DNA of 64,000 nt from DATKQJ01 sp035534295 (GTDB lineage: Bacteria; Chloroflexota; Dormibacteria; Dormibacterales; Dormibacteraceae): NCBI GenBank assembly GCA_035534295.1, contig DATLSE010000052.1:51888-115887 (forward strand), in the 5' to 3' direction. Within the stretch, counting starts at the first letter, position 1; the number at the start of each line of letters is the position of its first letter. The notes under the pieces were generated by a model. The model did no database searches and had not been told where the DNA came from. It saw nothing but the letters and a program-made list of their open reading frames with translations. A program made the translations under genes and the position numbers. Of the stretch, positions 33,477 through 41,842 are shown piece after piece.

Positions 33477-34490
33477 GTGCAGTTGGGCATGATCGGTCTG
33501 GGTCGAATGGGATCCAATCTAGTCCGTCGTCTGGCCCAGGCCGGACACGAGTGCGTCGTCTTCGACGCCCAGGCAGACGCGGTGCGAAGCCTGGCCGGGG
33601 AGGGGATTCGAGGCGCGGAATCGATCCCCGATCTGGTCGCGCAGCTGACGCCTCCGCGCGCCATCTGGGTCATGCTGCCGGCCGCCGTGACCGGAGGCGT
33701 GATCGAGGACCTGGCGCGCCACCTTGAGCCTGGCGACGCCATCGTGGACGGGGGCAACTCCTATTACCGCGACGACATCACGCGGGCGGGCGAGCTCGCT
33801 GACCGCGGCATTCAGCACGTCGACTGTGGCACCAGCGGCGGCGTCTTCGGATTGGAGCGCGGATTCTGTCTCATGATCGGCGGGGAGGCCGACGTCGTCG
33901 CCCGGCTCGATCCCATCTTCCGGGCCATCGCCCCCGGGGTGGAGGCCGCGCCGCGCACATCCGGACGCGAGGGAGCGGTGGGTAGCGTCGAACATGGCTA
34001 CCTCCACTGCGGGCCGCACGGGGCCGGGCACTTCGTCAAGATGGTGCACAACGGCATCGAGTACGGGCTCATGGCAGCCTACGCCGAGGGGCTCAACATC
34101 ATCAAGCATGCAGATGCAGGTCTTGACTCTCAGCCCGACGACGCCGAGACGACTCCGCTCCGCGAGCCCGAGTACTACCGGTTCCAGATCAATCTCGCGG
34201 ACGTGACCGAGGTCTGGCGACGCGGCAGCGTGGTTGCCTCTTGGCTCTTGGACCTGACCGCGGCGGCACTCCATGAGGACCCAGATCTGAGCAGCTTTGC
34301 GGGCCGGGTTTCAGATTCCGGCGAGGGACGCTGGACCGCGCTGGCGGCCATCGACGAGGGCGTTCCAGCGCCCGTAATCGGGTCTGCGCTGTTCTCCCGC
34401 TTCGGATCGCGGGGCGAGTCGGATTACGCCGACCGACTGCTCTCGGCCATGCGCAAGGAATTTGGCGGCCACGAGGAGCGGACCCGGTGA
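33477..34490 (+). CDS. gnd: 6-phosphogluconate dehydrogenase, decarboxylating (YqeC/GndA short type)
   Basis: 337 residues. NAD(P) motif GMIGLGRMGSNLVRRL, substrate motifs VDGGNSYYRDD, DCGTSGG and the catalytic region HCGPHGAGHFVKMVHNGIEYG. The length is that of the short, bacterial NAD-preferring branch (about 300-340), not the 470-residue E. coli type. It turns 6-phosphogluconate into ribulose-5-phosphate and CO2. GTG 33477 has AAGGAGG with ideal spacing; the ATG at 33471 is too close to it. Overlaps zwf by 4 bp. Confidence 0.93.
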   Translation: MQLGMIGLGRMGSNLVRRLAQAGHECVVFDAQADAVRSLAGEGIRGAESIPDLVAQLTPPRAIWVMLPAAVTGGVIEDLARHLEPGDAIVDGGNSYYRDDITRAGELADRGIQHVDCGTSGGVFGLERGFCLMIGGEADVVARLDPIFRAIAPGVEAAPRTSGREGAVGSVEHGYLHCGPHGAGHFVKMVHNGIEYGLMAAYAEGLNIIKHADAGLDSQPDDAETTPLREPEYYRFQINLADVTEVWRRGSVVASWLLDLTAAALHEDPDLSSFAGRVSDSGEGRWTALAAIDEGVPAPVIGSALFSRFGSRGESDYADRLLSAMRKEFGGHEERTR

Positions 34491-35926
34491 GGCCAGGCGT
34501 CGACGAGGAACTGGAGGTGAGCCGCGCCCCCTCGGACGGGCTCGTGTTCTTCGGTGCCACCGGCGATTTGGCGCACAAGAAGATCTTTCCCGCCCTTTAT
34601 CAGATGGCCAAGCGGGGCCAGCTGGCGGTTCCCGTAGTGGGCGTCTCCGCCTCCGGCTGGACCCTGGAGCAGCTTCGCGCGCGCGCCCGCGACGGCATTG
34701 AGCAGTTCGGGGGTGGGGTCGACGACGAGCGAGCCTTCGCCCGTCTCATGGGACTGCTCGGCTACGTCGATGGTGACTACAACGAGAGCCGAACCTTTGA
34801 TCGCCTGCGCGAGGCCCTGGCCGGTTGCCGGCGCCCGACCCACTACCTGGCCATCCCTCCCGTTCTGTTCACCACCGTCATCCGGGCTCTGCGCACGGCT
34901 GGCTTGGCGGAGGGCGCGCGGGTGATCATAGAGAAGCCGTTCGGACACGATCTCAGCTCCGCCCGGCGCCTCAACCGCGCGGCACGCTCGGTCTTCGCCG
35001 AGGCATCGATCTTCCGCATCGATCACTTCCTGGCCAAGGAAGCAATCGAGAACATCCTCTACTTCCGCTTCGCCAATTCGTTTCTGGAGCCAATCTGGAA
35101 CCGCAACCACATCGCCAGCGTCCAGATCACGCTGGCGGAGAGATTCGGTATCGAGGGCCGGGGCAAGTTCTACGACGCGACCGGCTGTCTGCGCGACGTG
35201 ATTCAGAACCATTTGCTTCAGATCGTCTCCCTGCTCGCCATGGAGCCCCCCGCGGCCATGGGATCGGAGGCGCAGCGCGCGGAGAAGGCTAAGGTTCTAA
35301 AGGCGGTCCGCCCCCTGAGGGCCGAGGACGTAGTGCGGGGACAGTTTGCCGGCTACCGCTCCGAGCCCGGCGTGGCGGCTGATTCCGATGTTGAGACCTA
35401 TTGCGCGGTGCGGCTCTTCATCGATTCCTGGCGCTGGTCGGGGGTGCCCTGGTATCTGCGCTCGGGCAAGCGCCTGGCGGAGACGGTGGCCGAGGTGATG
35501 GTCGTCTTCCACGCCCCGCCCCAGCGTCTTTTCACCGACTCGGTGCATCCGGGGGGCGACACCAACTACCTCCGCTTCCGGCTGCAACCCCGAACCGCGA
35601 TCGCGCTCGCAGCCCGCGTGAAACGAGGGGGCAAGGAGTTTGTGGGAGACCAAAAGGAGCTCATCCTGCAGGATGAGCAAACCGAAGAGGAGGCTCCGTA
35701 CGCGCGACTGCTGTCCGACGCCATGGTCGGCGACGGCTCGCTGTTCGCCCGCGAGGACTCGGTCGAGGCGTCCTGGAAGGTGGTCGACCAGGTCTTGAAG
35801 ACGCACCCGCCCTGCGCGCGCTATCGGGCCGGCAGCTGGGGCCCGAGGGCGGCCGACGAACTCATCTCGGGATCGGGAGGCTGGCACAATCCCATCCTCG
35901 GCGGTGGTCCAGAGGCGATCCGGTAG
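34487..35926 (+). CDS. zwf: Glucose-6-phosphate 1-dehydrogenase
   Basis: 479 residues. Rossmann motif GATGDLAHKKIFPAL, EKPFGHD, the substrate/active-site motif RIDHFLAKEAIEN (usually RIDHYLGKE) and the C-terminal SGKRL. Oxidises glucose-6-phosphate with NAD(P). The GTGA overlap with gnd makes a two-gene oxidative pentose phosphate operon. 6-phosphogluconolactonase is not adjacent. Phe for Tyr and Ala for Gly in the active-site motif are conservative changes. Confidence 0.94.
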   Translation: MRPGVDEELEVSRAPSDGLVFFGATGDLAHKKIFPALYQMAKRGQLAVPVVGVSASGWTLEQLRARARDGIEQFGGGVDDERAFARLMGLLGYVDGDYNESRTFDRLREALAGCRRPTHYLAIPPVLFTTVIRALRTAGLAEGARVIIEKPFGHDLSSARRLNRAARSVFAEASIFRIDHFLAKEAIENILYFRFANSFLEPIWNRNHIASVQITLAERFGIEGRGKFYDATGCLRDVIQNHLLQIVSLLAMEPPAAMGSEAQRAEKAKVLKAVRPLRAEDVVRGQFAGYRSEPGVAADSDVETYCAVRLFIDSWRWSGVPWYLRSGKRLAETVAEVMVVFHAPPQRLFTDSVHPGGDTNYLRFRLQPRTAIALAARVKRGGKEFVGDQKELILQDEQTEEEAPYARLLSDAMVGDGSLFAREDSVEASWKVVDQVLKTHPPCARYRAGSWGPRAADELISGSGGWHNPILGGGPEAIR

Positions 35927-35967
35927 GTCTCCAGGGCAGGGGGCGGGGTCGGGTAGGATTGGTGGAG

Positions 35968-36033
35968 GTGGCGCCGACCAAGCCGGTTCAAGCGGGCGCG
36001 GCCGCCGGCGGCCCCGAGGAGGTGATCCCCTGA
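35968..36033 (+). CDS. Possible 21-codon leaderless upstream ORF before tauE-like gene
   Basis: GTG-started ORF reading MAPTKPVQAGAAAGGPEEVI + P and stop. TAGGAT ends 8 nt before the GTG, fitting a leaderless start. Its TGA overlaps the proposed CTG start of the next gene, and it contains that gene's GAGGAGG. Likely role, if real: translational coupling. Hypothetical. Confidence 0.35.
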   Translation: MAPTKPVQAGAAAGGPEEVIP

Positions 36034-36860
36034 TCAATCCAGGGGACCTGCTGAGCCTGGTCGGCCTGATCGGCCTGGGCTTCATCGTGGGCGCGTATGG
36101 GACATTGATCGGAGCCGGCGGTGGATTCGTCCTGGTGCCGGTCCTGCTCTTGATCTATCCCCACCAGAGCCCGACCCAGATCACCGCCGTCTCGCTGGCC
36201 GTGGTCTGCGCCAACGCCACCTCGGGCTCCGCCAGCTACTACCGCATGCGTCGCGCCGACTACCGCAGCGGGATTCTGCTGGCCCTGGCCACCATGCCCG
36301 GAGCGGTGGTCGGGGCCCTGATCGTGAACGACATTCCGCGCGCCGCATTCAACCTGATCATGGGGCTGGCGCTGATCGCGGTCGCCCTCTTTCTGGTGCT
36401 CAAGCCCCACGGCAAGATTCCCCTGCTCGCCCAGTCACCGCTCAGCCTGCAACGTACGGTGGTCGACTCCGACGGGGTGAGCTACACCTATCGCTTCAAC
36501 CTCGGCCTGGCGATGGCGCTCAGCGTGGCGGTGGGATTTCTCTCCAGCATGCTCGGAATCGGCGGGGGCATCATCCACGTCCCCATGCTCGCGACTTTCT
36601 TCTCCTTCCCCGAGCACGTGGCCACCGCCACCTCGCATTTCGTGCTCATGTTCATGTCGGCAGCCGGGACCACAACCCACATCCTGCACGGCGACTTCGG
36701 CTCGTTCGCCGGGGTCACCCTGGCCCTGGCGGTGGGCGTACTGGTCGGCGCGCCGGTCGGGGCTCAGCTGTCGCGGAGGGTGGGAGGAGCGATGATCATC
36801 CGACTGCTGGCAATTGCCCTGGGCGTGGTCGGGGTCCGCCTGCTCATGCTCCAGCTGTAG
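36030..36860 (+). CDS. TauE/SafE-family sulfite/anion exporter-like protein
   Basis: 276 residues, about 8 TM helices in two repeats (GTLIGAGGGFVLVP and SSMLGIGGGIIHVP), the glycine-rich signatures of TauE/SafE. Family members export sulfite, sulfoacetate or other anions. No ATG, GTG or TTG begins the conserved region: CTG 36030 has a perfect GAGGAGG 7 nt upstream and directly precedes the first TM helix, so a CTG start is proposed. A short leaderless ORF ends on the same bases. Substrate unknown. Confidence 0.8.
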   Translation: MINPGDLLSLVGLIGLGFIVGAYGTLIGAGGGFVLVPVLLLIYPHQSPTQITAVSLAVVCANATSGSASYYRMRRADYRSGILLALATMPGAVVGALIVNDIPRAAFNLIMGLALIAVALFLVLKPHGKIPLLAQSPLSLQRTVVDSDGVSYTYRFNLGLAMALSVAVGFLSSMLGIGGGIIHVPMLATFFSFPEHVATATSHFVLMFMSAAGTTTHILHGDFGSFAGVTLALAVGVLVGAPVGAQLSRRVGGAMIIRLLAIALGVVGVRLLMLQL

Positions 36861-36911
36861 GCCGAGACCGATGGCGCAGGATGTGTCGATGTTGCTCGCC
36901 GGAAGACGCCA

Positions 36912-37832
36912 TTGAGCTCTCCCGCCATCCTGATCGAGGGGCTGGTCAAGCGCTACGCCGGGCGCGACGCGGTGGCGGGCCTTGACCTGTGCGCCGATCA
37001 GGCGCAGGTGACCGCGCTACTGGGACCCAACGGGGCGGGCAAGACCACGACCGTGGAATGCTGCGAGGGCTTCCGCCGCCCCGACCTCGGGCGAGTGCGG
37101 GTGCTCGGGCTTGATCCCGATCGCGAGAGTGCCCAGCTCAGACCGCGAATCGGCGTCATGCTCCAGAGCGGGGGTATCTACCCCGCCATCCGGGCCGGCG
37201 AGATGCTGCGTCACGTCGCCCGACTTTTCGCCCGCCCCCTGGACTTGGACCAGCTGGTTGGCCGCCTGGCCCTGGAGTCAGCCTTGACAACCCCGTACCG
37301 GAGGCTCTCGGGGGGACAGCAGCAGCGCCTCGCCCTGGCCCTGGCGCTGGTCGGGCGCCCCGAGTTCGTCTTCCTCGACGAGCCCACCGCGGGGCTGGAC
37401 CCCCAGGCCCGCCACGCGACCTGGGATCTGATCTCCGAACTGCGTCGCGATGGCGTGGGCGTGCTCCTCACGACGCATTCGATGGAGGAGGCGGAGCGCC
37501 TGGCGGACCGTGTCTTCATCGTCGACCACGGCCGGCTGGTGGCCCAGGGGACGGTTCAGGACCTGACCGCGGGCGGGTCGTCCATCGCCCACTTCACCAC
37601 TCTGGCCAGAATCGACGCCGAGCGTCTCCAGGAGGCGCTCCCCCTCGGGGTGCACCTGAGCGCGGAGGCTGGGACCTACACGCTCACGGGGGCGGTCGGG
37701 CCGGCCACGCTGGCGGCGCTGGGCAATTGGTGCGAGGCGGAGGCGGTGACGATCGAACACCTCGAGATCAGGCGCCGCAACCTCGAGGAGGTGTTCTTAG
37801 AGCTGACCGGAAGAGCGCCGCGAGATGGCTGA
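36912..37832 (+). CDS. ABC transporter ATP-binding protein (drug/ABC-2 exporter type)
   Basis: 306 residues: Walker A GPNGAGKT, signature LSGGQQQRLALAL, Walker B FVFLDEP, D-loop AGLDP and switch TTHSMEEAE. The 85-residue C-terminal part fits DrrA-like exporter ATPases. TTG start with weak GGAAG. Overlaps its ABC-2 permease gene by 8 bp. Confidence 0.9.
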   Translation: MSSPAILIEGLVKRYAGRDAVAGLDLCADQAQVTALLGPNGAGKTTTVECCEGFRRPDLGRVRVLGLDPDRESAQLRPRIGVMLQSGGIYPAIRAGEMLRHVARLFARPLDLDQLVGRLALESALTTPYRRLSGGQQQRLALALALVGRPEFVFLDEPTAGLDPQARHATWDLISELRRDGVGVLLTTHSMEEAERLADRVFIVDHGRLVAQGTVQDLTAGGSSIAHFTTLARIDAERLQEALPLGVHLSAEAGTYTLTGAVGPATLAALGNWCEAEAVTIEHLEIRRRNLEEVFLELTGRAPRDG

Positions 37833-38598
37833 CGCCACCTTCCATCCCGACCCGGCACCGGCACCGCTGGCCACCATGATCCTGGCCCAGGCGCGGCTCG
37901 AACTGGGGCTGACGCTGCGCAACGGAGAGCAGCTGGTCTTGACCGTGGTCATCCCCGCCCTGCTCCTGGTTCTTTTCGGGGGGATGCACGTGGGCGGCCT
38001 TGGGGGCCAGCTCGACTTCCTGGTCCCCGGGGTGATGACGGTCGCGGTCCTGTCAACCGCGTTCACCGGGCAGGCCATCGCCACCGGCTTTGATCGCCGG
38101 GCCGGAGTGCTGAAGCGGCTATCTGCGAGCCCGCTTCCGCGGTCCGGCCTGATCGCCGGCAAGACCATCTCGGTCCTTGTCATCGAGATCATGCAGCTCG
38201 CGGTGGTGGGGATGATCGGCCGCCTCATGGGGTGGAGTCCGGCGCCTCCGGACCCGACGCGCTGGCTCTTGTTGATCCTGCTCTTCGCTCTGGGGACGGC
38301 AGCTTTCTCGGGCCTGGGCCTGCTCATGGCCGGCACGCTGCGCGCCGAGGCCACGCTGCCGGCGGCCAATCTGATCTTTCTTTTGCTCTTGGGTGGCGGC
38401 GGTGTAATAGCTCCGCTGACGCGTTACCCGAGCGCGGTGCGCGTCTGGATCGAGATCCTGCCCACGGCGGCGCTGGCCGACGGCTGGCGGGAGCTGCTCG
38501 CCGGCGGGGCGGCCATTTCGCTCGGGCCCAGCCTGATCCTGCTGCTCTGGGCGGCGGGCTCGGTGGCGGCCGCCGCCGCCACCTTCCGATGGGAGTGA
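37825..38598 (+). CDS. ABC-2 type transporter permease
   Basis: 257 residues, six TM helices; VPGVMTVAVLSTAFTGQAI and FDRRAGVLKRLSASPLPR are the ABC-2 membrane and coupling helix motifs. Works with the ATPase just upstream as an exporter of a lipophilic compound or antibiotic. A strong hairpin follows. Substrate unknown. Confidence 0.9.
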   Translation: MADATFHPDPAPAPLATMILAQARLELGLTLRNGEQLVLTVVIPALLLVLFGGMHVGGLGGQLDFLVPGVMTVAVLSTAFTGQAIATGFDRRAGVLKRLSASPLPRSGLIAGKTISVLVIEIMQLAVVGMIGRLMGWSPAPPDPTRWLLLILLFALGTAAFSGLGLLMAGTLRAEATLPAANLIFLLLLGGGGVIAPLTRYPSAVRVWIEILPTAALADGWRELLAGGAAISLGPSLILLLWAAGSVAAAAATFRWE

Positions 38599-38604
38599 GT
38601 AAGG

Positions 38605-38635
38605 CGGTGGGACGGCCGCCGCGGCCGCCCCACCG
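38605..38635. terminator. Bidirectional hairpin after ABC-2 operon
   Basis: 14-bp stem with one A-C mismatch and a 3-nt loop (CGGTGGGACGGCCG / CGGCCGCCCCACCG), between convergent genes ending at 38598 and 38639. No T run. Confidence 0.7.
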
Positions 38636-38638
38636 AAC

Positions 38639-39406
38639 CTAGTCCCAGACTGCGAAGACCCGCACCGGCGAACCGGTGCCGCCGACCAGGCGGAGCGGTA
38701 TCACCATGACGCCAAAGCCCTGGTGCATGGGTATCCGATCGATGTTGTTCACGATCTCGGTGTGGTTCACCAGGTACTCGGCGCAGGCGCTGTGGTTGTG
38801 GTACGCGAGGTCGGCTGGATTGTCGGTCGAGGCGGCGTCGGTCAGGATGTTCACCACCCCGGCATCGAGAATGAAGCGCGACGCCTCTGCGTCCAGGCCC
38901 GGGTACTGGGTGACGAAGGCGAGCGGCTCGTCCCAGAGTTTGGCCGCCCCGGTGTAGTAAAGCAGAGTGCCCCCGCGCGGAAGCTCCTCAATTCCCGCCG
39001 CGGCCATCGCAGCCTGGACCTGCGCGAGCGAGATGTTGGTCCGAGGTGCAGCGCTTGAGAGGTCGATCCAGCAGGCGGAGGTGAAGCATTTGTCGATCGG
39101 AAACTGATCGATGGTCAGATCGGGCCGGTCGGGGTTGAAATGAAAGATGGCGTCCATGTGGGTGGAGTCGTGGTCGCACATTGAGATGCCGTTGACCGCG
39201 TAGCCGCGAAAGGGTGAATCACCCAGTCGCAGGCGGGACTCCGCGTGCGTGATGTGTGGCCACATGGCCACCTTCATGTGCCCGGGATAGACCGGGATCT
39301 GAGGCGAGATCTCGCGCGTCAGATCCATGATCTTGAGCTTCTTGCCCATGAAGTCGATCTCCGCCGTGTCCGTGTAGCGCCTGTAATCCACGTCGTGCAT
39401 GGCCAC
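38639..39406 (-). CDS. Cyclase-family metal hydrolase (kynurenine formamidase-like)
   Basis: 255 residues. The metal motif is CDHDSTHMDAIFHF, a variant of HxGTHxDxPxHF found in cyclase/KynB proteins, with Pro replaced. These proteins are Mn/Zn-dependent hydrolases, including N-formylkynurenine formamidase and isatin hydrolase. GTG 39406 has AGGAG 7 nt upstream. Isolated gene; substrate undetermined. Confidence 0.85.
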   Translation of the reverse strand: MAMHDVDYRRYTDTAEIDFMGKKLKIMDLTREISPQIPVYPGHMKVAMWPHITHAESRLRLGDSPFRGYAVNGISMCDHDSTHMDAIFHFNPDRPDLTIDQFPIDKCFTSACWIDLSSAAPRTNISLAQVQAAMAAAGIEELPRGGTLLYYTGAAKLWDEPLAFVTQYPGLDAEASRFILDAGVVNILTDAASTDNPADLAYHNHSACAEYLVNHTEIVNNIDRIPMHQGFGVMVIPLRLVGGTGSPVRVFAVWD

Positions 39407-39622
39407 GCCATAACTCCTTTACATGCTGCTCGAGATACGCTCTGGTGACATTAGCATCCAGGCTGGGGGAAGCCCGAACCAACGCTGAGGGCCCCGATAC
39501 ATCCGCGGCGCGGACTAACCTTGGGCTGCGGCCGCGAATGAGCGGAGCCGCAAACCAAGACTTGCCAGCGCGATGAGCGGGCTGCGCCCGCCACGATACC
39601 CAGCCCATGTGGAGGAGATCAA

Positions 39623-40186
39623 ATGGGCCAACCCGAGCCACCCTATCGCGCCGGCGATGGGGAGGATTTCGACCGGCTCTACCGGGCCACCTACGACCGG
39701 GTCTTCCGGACCGTGTACTCGCTCAGTGAGAGCGCCGCGGAGGCTGAGGACTGCACCCAGGAGGCGTTTCTACGCGCCTTTCGGGCCTGGAAGGATTGGA
39801 ACCAGGATGCCCCCGCGGAGGCCTGGTTGCATCGGGTGGCCATCAACGTGGCCATCTCGCAGCGGCGGCGGCGCCGGCTGCGCGAGGTGGGTGAACTGGT
39901 GCGCCGCCTGGGACGACCGGAACCCGCCGACCCCTCCGAGCTGGCCCTCGACGGACCGCTTCTTTCCGAGCTCAGGCGCCTGCCCACCAAACAGGCGGCG
40001 GCGCTGGTGCTGCGCCACCTGCATGGCTACTCAAACCGCGAGATCGCGCTCGCCCTGGGTATCAATGAGAGCACCGTGGCGAGCAGGCTGATGTCCGCCA
40101 AACGCGCCCTTCGGGCCCGGCTCTCTCGCTCCGGCGAGGACAGGCTCGACTCCCTGGACGCGGCTGCCGACCCACCGTCTGACTGA
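39623..40186 (+). CDS. ECF-type RNA polymerase sigma factor
   Basis: 187 residues: region 2 (FDRLYRATYDRVFRTVY; EDCTQEAFLRAFRAW) and region 4 (LVLRHLHGYSNREIALALG followed by NESTVASRL). No region 3, as usual for group 4 sigma factors. GGAGG lies before the ATG. No anti-sigma factor gene is co-directional downstream; the next gene is convergent and encodes a secreted-repeat lipoprotein. Signal and regulon unknown. Confidence 0.9.
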   Translation: MGQPEPPYRAGDGEDFDRLYRATYDRVFRTVYSLSESAAEAEDCTQEAFLRAFRAWKDWNQDAPAEAWLHRVAINVAISQRRRRRLREVGELVRRLGRPEPADPSELALDGPLLSELRRLPTKQAAALVLRHLHGYSNREIALALGINESTVASRLMSAKRALRARLSRSGEDRLDSLDAAADPPSD

Positions 40187-40237
40187 GCTCAGGCGAGGAG
40201 CCCTGGTTCTATTGGCGTCGAGCCGGGAGCGTGCGGG

Positions 40238-40768
40238 TCAGTAGCCGGGGACCGTTGACGAGCCGGAGGCGGACGCGGGGGCCTTGAGCGTGGGCGTGGC
40301 CACATACCACTTGCCCGCGACCCCCTGGCCGACTGCCTGCCCGGGGGCGGTGTCGAGCGAGTAGGTGTAGAGCGGCCAGTGGTTGTAGGTGACCTGGAGC
40401 CCACCGGCGGGGTTGCTGAGGGTGCCCAGACCGGCGCTGAGCGCGGCGCTCCCACTCGGGGTCCGGATGCCGGCCGGGAGCAGAAGAGGAGGCCAGATGG
40501 CGGCACAACCGCCGGTGCACGTAACCGAGCCCGCGGCGTCGGGCGTGAACTGGTAGAGGGTCATGCCGGACGAGTCGGTCAGGACGGTCTCACTTGATCC
40601 GGATACCGTGGCGGTGCCCGTCGTCACCAGCGTCGCGCCTGGGCTCGATGACGAGCTGGAAGGCGAACTGACCGGGGAGGACGCCCCTGAAACAGGAGCC
40701 CCACCGCAGGCAGCCACCAGCAGGGCGCCCAGCGCAAGAAGGTGGATTCGACGCCACTGCAACCTCAT
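40238..40768 (-). CDS. Secreted-repeat lipoprotein (PF03640-type)
   Basis: 176 residues. Signal peptide with lipobox VAAC (about residue 20), then a Ser-rich spacer and two copies of the short secreted repeat: SSGMTLYQFTPD...CTGGCAAIWPP and YNHWPLYTYSLDTAPG...GKWYVATP. The repeat family is widespread in soil bacteria, function unknown; the paired Cys may form a disulfide. ATG 40768 has a GAGGTGG; the longer frame to 40891 overlaps the upstream LLM gene end. Confidence 0.85.
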   Translation of the reverse strand: MRLQWRRIHLLALGALLVAACGGAPVSGASSPVSSPSSSSSSPGATLVTTGTATVSGSSETVLTDSSGMTLYQFTPDAAGSVTCTGGCAAIWPPLLLPAGIRTPSGSAALSAGLGTLSNPAGGLQVTYNHWPLYTYSLDTAPGQAVGQGVAGKWYVATPTLKAPASASGSSTVPGY

Positions 40769-40860
40769 GAGGCCACCTCGCGCGAAATCTGGGGCCGGGC
40801 ACAGCGCCCGGGCGTGGCCATCAGGATAGCTCGCGCGGCGAGCTCGAGGCTCGCTCGCGT

Positions 40861-41739
40861 TCAGAGCAGATGCGCCGCCAGCGAGCGCCAAGCGTCGAGG
40901 GGCGCCCGCGCCGGATCAGCAGCGATGACCTGAATCAACACGTGGTCGGCACCAGCGTCCAGGTGCTGCTCTAGGCGTTCGCGAATGACCTCCAGATCCC
41001 CCCAGGCGACGAGCGCGTCGACCAGTCGGTCACTCCCCCCGCCAGCCAGATCCTCGGCGGTAAATCCGTGCCGCAGGAGGTTCTTGGCGTAGTTCTCCAA
41101 GCCCAGGTAGAACCGGGTGTGAGAGCGCGCGATCTCCCTGGCTCGACCGGGATCACTCTCCAGCACGACAGCTTGCTCGGGCACCAGCAGCGCCTTGTCG
41201 CCGAGGATCTGGCGCGCCTCACGCGTGTGCGAGGTGGGAACGAAGTACGGGTGCGCGCCCCAGGAGCGCTCACCCGCCAAACGGAGCATGCGCGGGCCCA
41301 GCGCCGCCAACACGCAGCGCAACTCGGTGGTGGGGGGAGCCCCGAGGTAGGGCGCCTTGGACATGGCCTCCAAGTAGGCCGACATGGTGGCCACGGGGGG
41401 ACCGTAGCGGTGTCCGCGCAGGGATTCCACTGAGGGCACGTGGCTCACTCCCAGGCCAAGGACGAAGCGCTCGGGGTAGGCCTCGGTCAGCGTCTTCCAG
41501 CCCGCGGCAGTGGTCATGGCGTCGCGGGCATAGATGCTGGCAATCCCCGTGCCGACCACGATCCGCCGGGTAGCTGCCAGCAGCAAGCCCGAGTTGGTCA
41601 GGGCTTCGCGGCGCTGAGCCTCCGGGAACCAAAGTGACCCAAAGCCCAGATCCTCGATCTCACGCGCCAAGCCCTGAGCGGACACGGCGGGCTGGACGTC
41701 CAGGGCTGAGGTCCAGATTCCGTAGCGACCCAGATTCAT
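40861..41739 (-). CDS. LLM-class F420-dependent oxidoreductase (TIGR03620-like)
   Basis: 292 residues; GFGSLWFPEA, RIVVGTGIASIYARD and FVLGLGVSH fit the probable F420-dependent luciferase-like branch. A second such enzyme lies at 29341-30279. TACCAT ends 7 nt before the ATG (minus strand) and no Shine-Dalgarno is seen, suggesting a leaderless mRNA. Substrate unknown. Confidence 0.86.
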   Translation of the reverse strand: MNLGRYGIWTSALDVQPAVSAQGLAREIEDLGFGSLWFPEAQRREALTNSGLLLAATRRIVVGTGIASIYARDAMTTAAGWKTLTEAYPERFVLGLGVSHVPSVESLRGHRYGPPVATMSAYLEAMSKAPYLGAPPTTELRCVLAALGPRMLRLAGERSWGAHPYFVPTSHTREARQILGDKALLVPEQAVVLESDPGRAREIARSHTRFYLGLENYAKNLLRHGFTAEDLAGGGSDRLVDALVAWGDLEVIRERLEQHLDAGADHVLIQVIAADPARAPLDAWRSLAAHLL

Positions 41740-41779
41740 TCTCGAAATGGTAGACCAGCACTCCCTGTGGTACCAGGGA

Positions 41780-41817
41780 CCTGGGCCGCGGACGGCATCG
41801 CCGGCCGCGGCCCCAGG
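41780..41817. terminator. Hairpin after the monocarboxylate permease operon
   Basis: About 17-bp stem with one mismatch and one bulge and a 3-nt loop (CCTGGGCCGCGGACGGC against its complement), 26 bp downstream of the permease stop on the minus strand. No T run. Confidence 0.6.
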
Positions 41818-41842
41818 AACGCGGAGTCAACAGGAGAAAAGA

